64,000 nucleotides of DNA, taken from contig DAOPYA010000008.1 in NCBI GenBank assembly GCA_035352635.1, forward strand, positions 3,553 through 67,552, in the 5' to 3' direction. A program made the translations under genes and the position numbers. A model generated the notes under the pieces. The model searched no databases and was not told the DNA's origin. It saw only the letters and a list, made by a program, of their open reading frames with translations. Numbering within the stretch: the stretch's first letter is position 1; each line of letters starts with the position of its first letter. The stretch is from Rifleibacterium sp035352635 (lineage in GTDB: Bacteria > Muiribacteriota > Ozemobacteria > Ozemobacterales > Ozemobacteraceae). Below, piece after piece: positions 61,084-64,000 of the stretch.

Positions 61084-61773
61084 TTACTTCTGGTGATGGT
61101 GGCGATGCCGTGACTGGGTGTCGTGGTTGCGCTGCGGGATTTCTGAAACCATCATGCTGGTTGGCTTGTAATCGTGAGGAAGAATGCCATGTTCGTCATA
61201 ATAGCAATTGAGAATCGAATCCATTTCTTCACGGCCTTCAGCAATGGCAATGGCTTTTTCCCAGGTTTCCTGGGTCAGGAGTTGCTGCAGTGGCTGATCG
61301 ACCTTGTTTATCTGTTTAATTGCCTTGATCAGCTGTTTATCCCAGGCTTTGTGATATCTTACCAGGTCATCCGGGTAAACGATTTTGCGGCGGGTGCCTT
61401 CTTCGATGCCCCTGAAGGGTTCTTCAATGTTGAGAAACCCGTAATCATCGGTCAGTTCTTCGCCATTCTGAATGTCGCGAATGGCAACTTCGAAGTTGTA
61501 CGGAGTAGTCATGCAGTTTGAATGAAAACTGTGGTTGAGATAGCGGCCGTTGTCCCAGCAGAGAACCTGATGCCCCTTGCTGTTGCGGTAACAATATTTG
61601 GTCAGAATATCTTTGTAAATTGGTGCCAGCTGCGAAATCTGATTCGGAGTGAATTCCCGGTCAAGCTTGTCAAAAGCCCAGATTATGGTTCCTTTGGGGA
61701 TAAATCTGGTGGCGACTACGCCATAACCGACCTCTTCATTGATAAAGCGGAGTTCTGTCCAGGGATGAATCAT
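61084..61773 (-). CDS. SET-domain protein (putative lysine methyltransferase)
   Basis: A 229-residue protein. SET motifs are clear: VGYGVVATRFIPKGTII (~15-31), NGRYLNHSFHSNCMTTPYNF (~75-94, with the N-H-S knot) and IQNGEELTDDYGFLN (~101-115, with the catalytic Tyr). Cofactor and lysine-channel residues therefore look intact, but no post-SET Cys cluster is present. The C-terminal ~115 residues are helical and end in a His/Arg-rich tail (SRHRHHHQK). SET proteins methylate lysines using S-adenosylmethionine; most are eukaryotic, with scattered bacterial members. AAAGGA lies a few bases before the ATG. Confidence 0.88.
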   Translation of the reverse strand: MIHPWTELRFINEEVGYGVVATRFIPKGTIIWAFDKLDREFTPNQISQLAPIYKDILTKYCYRNSKGHQVLCWDNGRYLNHSFHSNCMTTPYNFEVAIRDIQNGEELTDDYGFLNIEEPFRGIEEGTRRKIVYPDDLVRYHKAWDKQLIKAIKQINKVDQPLQQLLTQETWEKAIAIAEGREEMDSILNCYYDEHGILPHDYKPTSMMVSEIPQRNHDTQSRHRHHHQK

Positions 61774-61878
61774 TATTTTCCTTTCGGGGCAATGGGAGGG
61801 TAAGCATTGGGATAAAAAGGCGGAGACTGAGCGTGGCTGCCGTTACGGCTTAGGTGTTTCTGTAATTTGAACAGGGCA

Positions 61879-61907
61879 ATTTTAACGCTGCGATTGTACC
61901 GCTTCAA
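61879..61907 (-). promoter_or_regulatory. Possible promoter of the SET gene
   Basis: Minus-strand TTGAAG (61907-61902) and TAAAAT (61884-61879) with 17 bases between. It would give a leader of about 100 bases before the start at 61773. This lies in the 353-base gap with no gene (61774-62126). Confidence 0.4.
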
Positions 61908-61976
61908 TAGCTCTAATTCGGGTTTTTGGAACCATGCCGGCGAATGTGGCGAATTGAATCACATTTTCATTCATAA

Positions 61977-61990
61977 TTGATTTAAATCAA
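61977..61990. promoter_or_regulatory. FNR-like palindrome
   Basis: TTGATTTAAATCAA is a perfect match to the FNR half-site pattern TTGAT-N4-ATCAA. Its centre lies about 60-61 bases before the predicted start of the proline-rich gene, the classic class I activator position. Confidence 0.55.
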
Positions 61991-61996
61991 GTTTAT

Positions 61997-62013
61997 TCAA
62001 TGATTATCATTGA
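61997..62013. promoter_or_regulatory. Fur-like palindrome
   Basis: TCAATGATTATCATTGA is a perfect 8-1-8 inverted repeat whose inner 13 bases match the core of the Fur box (AATGAT-x-ATCATT). It overlaps the -35 box of the downstream promoter, as expected for a repressor. Confidence 0.55.
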
Positions 62014-62037
62014 CTATTGATAAAATTTTGATACTTT
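62010..62037 (+). promoter_or_regulatory. Promoter of the proline-rich secreted protein gene
   Basis: TTGACT at 62010-62015 and TACTTT at 62032-62037, 16 bases apart. The -10 is weak, which fits dependence on the FNR-like site upstream. A palindrome TTCCTGCAGGAA (62042-62053) lies at the predicted transcript start. Confidence 0.45.
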
Positions 62038-62126
62038 CTTCTTCCTGCAGGAACTGTTTGGAGTTGTCGGGCTGTTAACGAGGGTTCCAGCAGTTCCGCC
62101 GCAGTATCAGGAGGAGCAGGGAAGTT

Positions 62127-63230
62127 ATGAAAAATCGCATCATGTTATTATCGTTTGCCTGTATGATTGCATCCGGTGGCTCTATGGCTTTCGCGCAGCC
62201 TGCCGGTAGTGATGACTACCCCCTGTTGAGCCAGGGAACCATTGCTCCGCCCCCTCCGCCACCTGGCTACAGTTTTTCCTTGCCGGCCATGGAACCATCA
62301 ATGGCACCGCCGCCACCTCCAACCCAGGCAGAGTTGAATCAGTCTTATAACCCGCCGGGTCAGCCTGTGGCGTCTGCCGAAAGCCAAACTGTGGCGCCGC
62401 CGGTGCCGGCAAGTCAGTCACTGTCTGTCGCTCCAGCGTTTGTTCCACCGCCGCCGCCCCCAATCCTGCCGCTGACTGCCGGCCAGATTACTCCGCCTCC
62501 GCCGCCAGCTGTCACTGATGTTTCAGGCGCTGCCGATGTGCCCGATGCCGCAAAATTCAGGCAGGATTTTGCCGTTAAGCCAGGCTCTGAGAACAAGGTT
62601 ATGCAGTTGATTGATACCAGGCTGGCGAAAGAAGTTAAACGCTTGTTGCATTCCCTAAAAACAATGCGAACCATCGTTGATAAGCCTGAAAGCGCCGATG
62701 AATTAAGGCGTATTCAATTAACCGGGCGGGTTTGTGCTGATATTTTCGGCTTCCGTGGTTACCCGGTGCCTTCAAGGTTTGCGGCTTCCTCAAATGATCG
62801 TATTATGCGCGATCGGTCGCATGATGCCGTTGAATACAGGCATTTTGGCGATTTCGATAACCGGGTAAACGGTTGGATAAAGCCAATTGAAACCGCAATC
62901 TATCTGGATCTGGTATTTGATGGCCGAAGTCGGCGTCGCACTCATATCCGAGCCCAGTTCACGAGAACCGGGCCACTTACCGGCAGTTTTTATGCCTACA
63001 GCTGGGATGCCCGGGGAAACCCCTGGAAAATGCAGGGCAGTCTCGAAAACTTGTTTGTGCATGATGACGGGCTGCCTGCCGGTGGCAGTTTGAAAATGTT
63101 CGGAGCTGACCCTTCGGGTAAAACAATGGGGCTGGCCTTAAATTTTCCGGTTAAGGTTTATGGCGAACCAGATGCCGAAAAAGCAGACACCCGCCACCGA
63201 ACAGGGCAGCGGGTGAGCGTTGGAAACTGA
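62127..63230 (+). CDS. Secreted proline-rich protein
   Basis: A 367-residue exported protein. The signal peptide ends near MAFAQPAG (~24-26). Residues ~35-135 are a proline-rich stalk with several runs of five or six prolines. A folded C-terminal domain (~140-355) contains DTRLAKEVKRLLHSLKTMR, a basic RFAASSNDRIMRDRSH segment and YGFD-like strands; I do not recognise it. AGGAGG lies 17 bases upstream with a GGGAAG nearer the ATG. The gene sits behind FNR-like and Fur-like sites, so expression may follow oxygen and iron, an inference from the sites alone. Confidence 0.68.
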   Translation: MKNRIMLLSFACMIASGGSMAFAQPAGSDDYPLLSQGTIAPPPPPPGYSFSLPAMEPSMAPPPPPTQAELNQSYNPPGQPVASAESQTVAPPVPASQSLSVAPAFVPPPPPPILPLTAGQITPPPPPAVTDVSGAADVPDAAKFRQDFAVKPGSENKVMQLIDTRLAKEVKRLLHSLKTMRTIVDKPESADELRRIQLTGRVCADIFGFRGYPVPSRFAASSNDRIMRDRSHDAVEYRHFGDFDNRVNGWIKPIETAIYLDLVFDGRSRRRTHIRAQFTRTGPLTGSFYAYSWDARGNPWKMQGSLENLFVHDDGLPAGGSLKMFGADPSGKTMGLALNFPVKVYGEPDAEKADTRHRTGQRVSVGN

Positions 63231-63356
63231 ACAGAACCATTTTCAGATGATATCGCGCATGTTTTAATCCCCTTCCCTGTGGGTTTGCCCTGCCTCTTGT
63301 GTGCTTATTAACTTATGGCTGGTCATCGGTCATCAAGGGAGGGTTAATTCGTGATT

Positions 63357-63737
63357 CTAGGCTTCGTTTTTCCAGAGACCGTGAATGTTGCAATATTCCC
63401 TGACAGTTATCGGTGAAGATTTGATGCTGAATTCAGCTTCAGCAGGTTCGCCTGGCTTCAGAAACTTGACATGTTTCTGATTGCCGGCCAGAACTTCGAT
63501 CCATTCGATAAAATGTTTTTCATCCATGGGGTGCGGAACGCTGCCAACCTTAACTTTGATGCCATGGGCTGTTTTTTCGATAACCGGAACGTGCTTTTCG
63601 ACGGTCGAGTCAGCGGTTTTTTCTTCCATGAATTTCATTTCCATGCCACAGCAAACCAGAGCTGGAGCACCTGGATGAACTACTTCGATGATGTTCCCGC
63701 AGATTTCACACTTGTAGACATTATGAAGCTTGGTCAT
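63357..63737 (-). CDS. dfx: Desulfoferrodoxin (superoxide reductase, class I)
   Basis: A 126-residue iron protein that reduces superoxide to hydrogen peroxide in anaerobes. Centre I has Cys10, Cys13, Cys29 and Cys30 in YKCEICGNIIE and LVCCGMEM. Centre II has Glu47, Lys48 and His49 in VEKHVPVIE, His69 and His75 in PHPMDEKHFIEWIE, and Cys116 and His119 in REYCNIHGLWK. Every ligand matches the numbering of the Desulfovibrio-type enzyme. AGGAGG lies nine bases before the ATG, and a near-consensus promoter lies upstream. Confidence 0.97.
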   Translation of the reverse strand: MTKLHNVYKCEICGNIIEVVHPGAPALVCCGMEMKFMEEKTADSTVEKHVPVIEKTAHGIKVKVGSVPHPMDEKHFIEWIEVLAGNQKHVKFLKPGEPAEAEFSIKSSPITVREYCNIHGLWKNEA

Positions 63738-63773
63738 ACTCTTAGTCCTCCTGAGTTTTTATTTCACCAGAGC

Positions 63774-63802
63774 ATTATATTTTAACCAGGCCGTCTGGTC
63801 AA
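63774..63802 (-). promoter_or_regulatory. Strong promoter of dfx
   Basis: Minus-strand TTGACC (63802-63797) and a perfect TATAAT (63779-63774) are spaced by 17 bases. The spacer contains ACCAG-N5-CTGGT, a possible operator. The start near 63767 gives a 30-base leader. Confidence 0.7.
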
Positions 63803-63877
63803 TGACCTAAAAATTTGTTAAAATTACAAACATATTGCGAGAAATTGCTCTTTTGTTTTCTTGCGAGGGGGTAATGA

Positions 63878-64000
63878 ATGTTATATAAGCGACTCGCGGT
63901 GGCCATGCTTGTGGTTGCTGCATTGAATGCAGCTCCCATTGGTGCTGTTGAGCAGAGTCAACAGCGTATTCTGCTTAACGATAAAACTGTCTTGATCGGC
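63878..64000 (+). CDS. Secreted protein, N-terminal fragment (3' end outside window)
   Basis: The first 41 codons of a gene cut by the window edge. GAGGGGG lies seven bases before the ATG at 63878. The fragment reads as a signal peptide, MLYKRLAVAMLVVAALNAAP, with likely cleavage near AIGAVEQ, followed by the start of the mature protein. An overlapping ATG at 63874 meets a stop within four codons. No family can be assigned from this length. It diverges from dfx. Confidence 0.72.
   Translation, partial: MLYKRLAVAMLVVAALNAAPIGAVEQSQQRILLNDKTVLIG

Noticed and set aside
62042..62053. Palindrome TTCCTGCAGGAA as an operator
   Set aside because: Twelve bases and no known regulator; it contains a PstI site and could be chance, so it is only mentioned with the promoter.
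1..64000. tRNA, rRNA or T-box leaders near the synthetase genes
   Set aside because: No cloverleaf, rRNA block or T-box specifier-like leader was seen; the gaps before valS, tyrS and thrS are too short for a T-box.

Overview
This window reads as chromosomal DNA of an uncultured-type, diderm, probably anaerobic bacterium. The evidence for an outer membrane is a LolA-like carrier protein, a SurA-type chaperone/isomerase, several lipoproteins and an O-antigen-ligase-like protein. A class I desulfoferrodoxin points to life without oxygen or at low oxygen. An RNase Y/YmdB pair and a YvyF-like zinc-ribbon protein sit beside typical Gram-negative envelope genes. Together with many TPR proteins, class III cyclase signalling, pseudopilins and many proteins I do not recognise, this suggests a poorly sampled phylum; Candidatus Riflebacteria or a relative is a tentative guess. 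No rRNA, tRNA, CRISPR array, insertion sequence or prophage was seen.

Layout. 1-7.6 kb: TPR protein end, pgeF, an FN3-repeat lipoprotein, a SurA/PrsA-like isomerase, RNase Y and YmdB. 7.6-13.4 kb: a thioredoxin-like gene diverging from an envelope/TPR run that includes a protein with a degenerate nuclease-like C-terminus. 13.4-19.4 kb: a signalling block with two histidine kinases and an NtrC-type regulator, meeting a third kinase tail to tail. 18.1-24.2 kb (minus strand): PTS enzyme I, DUF192 lipoprotein, O-antigen-ligase/TPR protein and kinase, all overlapping or nearly so. 24.3-25.9 kb: surE-birA. 25.9-28.2 kb: a large Ser/Asp-rich secreted protein with an apparent duplicated domain.

28.6-41.9 kb: a zinc-ribbon protein, a coiled-coil/zinc-ribbon/TPR protein, the synthetase run valS-tyrS-thrS with two small genes, a TPR membrane protein and a receptor-like adenylate cyclase. 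42.0-47.7 kb: a secreted repeat protein followed by an overlapping cluster that joins an orphan TAXI-type binding protein to pseudopilin-like genes and a lipoprotein. 47.6-48.6 kb (minus): a small unknown gene and a ribbon-helix-helix protein with a likely autoregulatory operator.

48.8-61.0 kb: the most system-like part of the window. Eight co-directional genes, mostly with overlapping ends, encode a membrane protein, MoxR ATPase, a membrane GATase-like protein, an ABC ATPase and permease, a DUF58 protein and two von Willebrand A membrane proteins, closed by a strong bidirectional terminator. 61.1-64.0 kb: a SET-domain protein, a proline-rich secreted protein behind FNR-like and Fur-like palindromes, desulfoferrodoxin, and the start of another secreted protein.

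Overlapping stop and start codons (ATGA, GTGA, TTGA) are the usual gene joint here, so most clusters are probably operons with translational coupling. Promoters and terminators were found by eye and are unverified.
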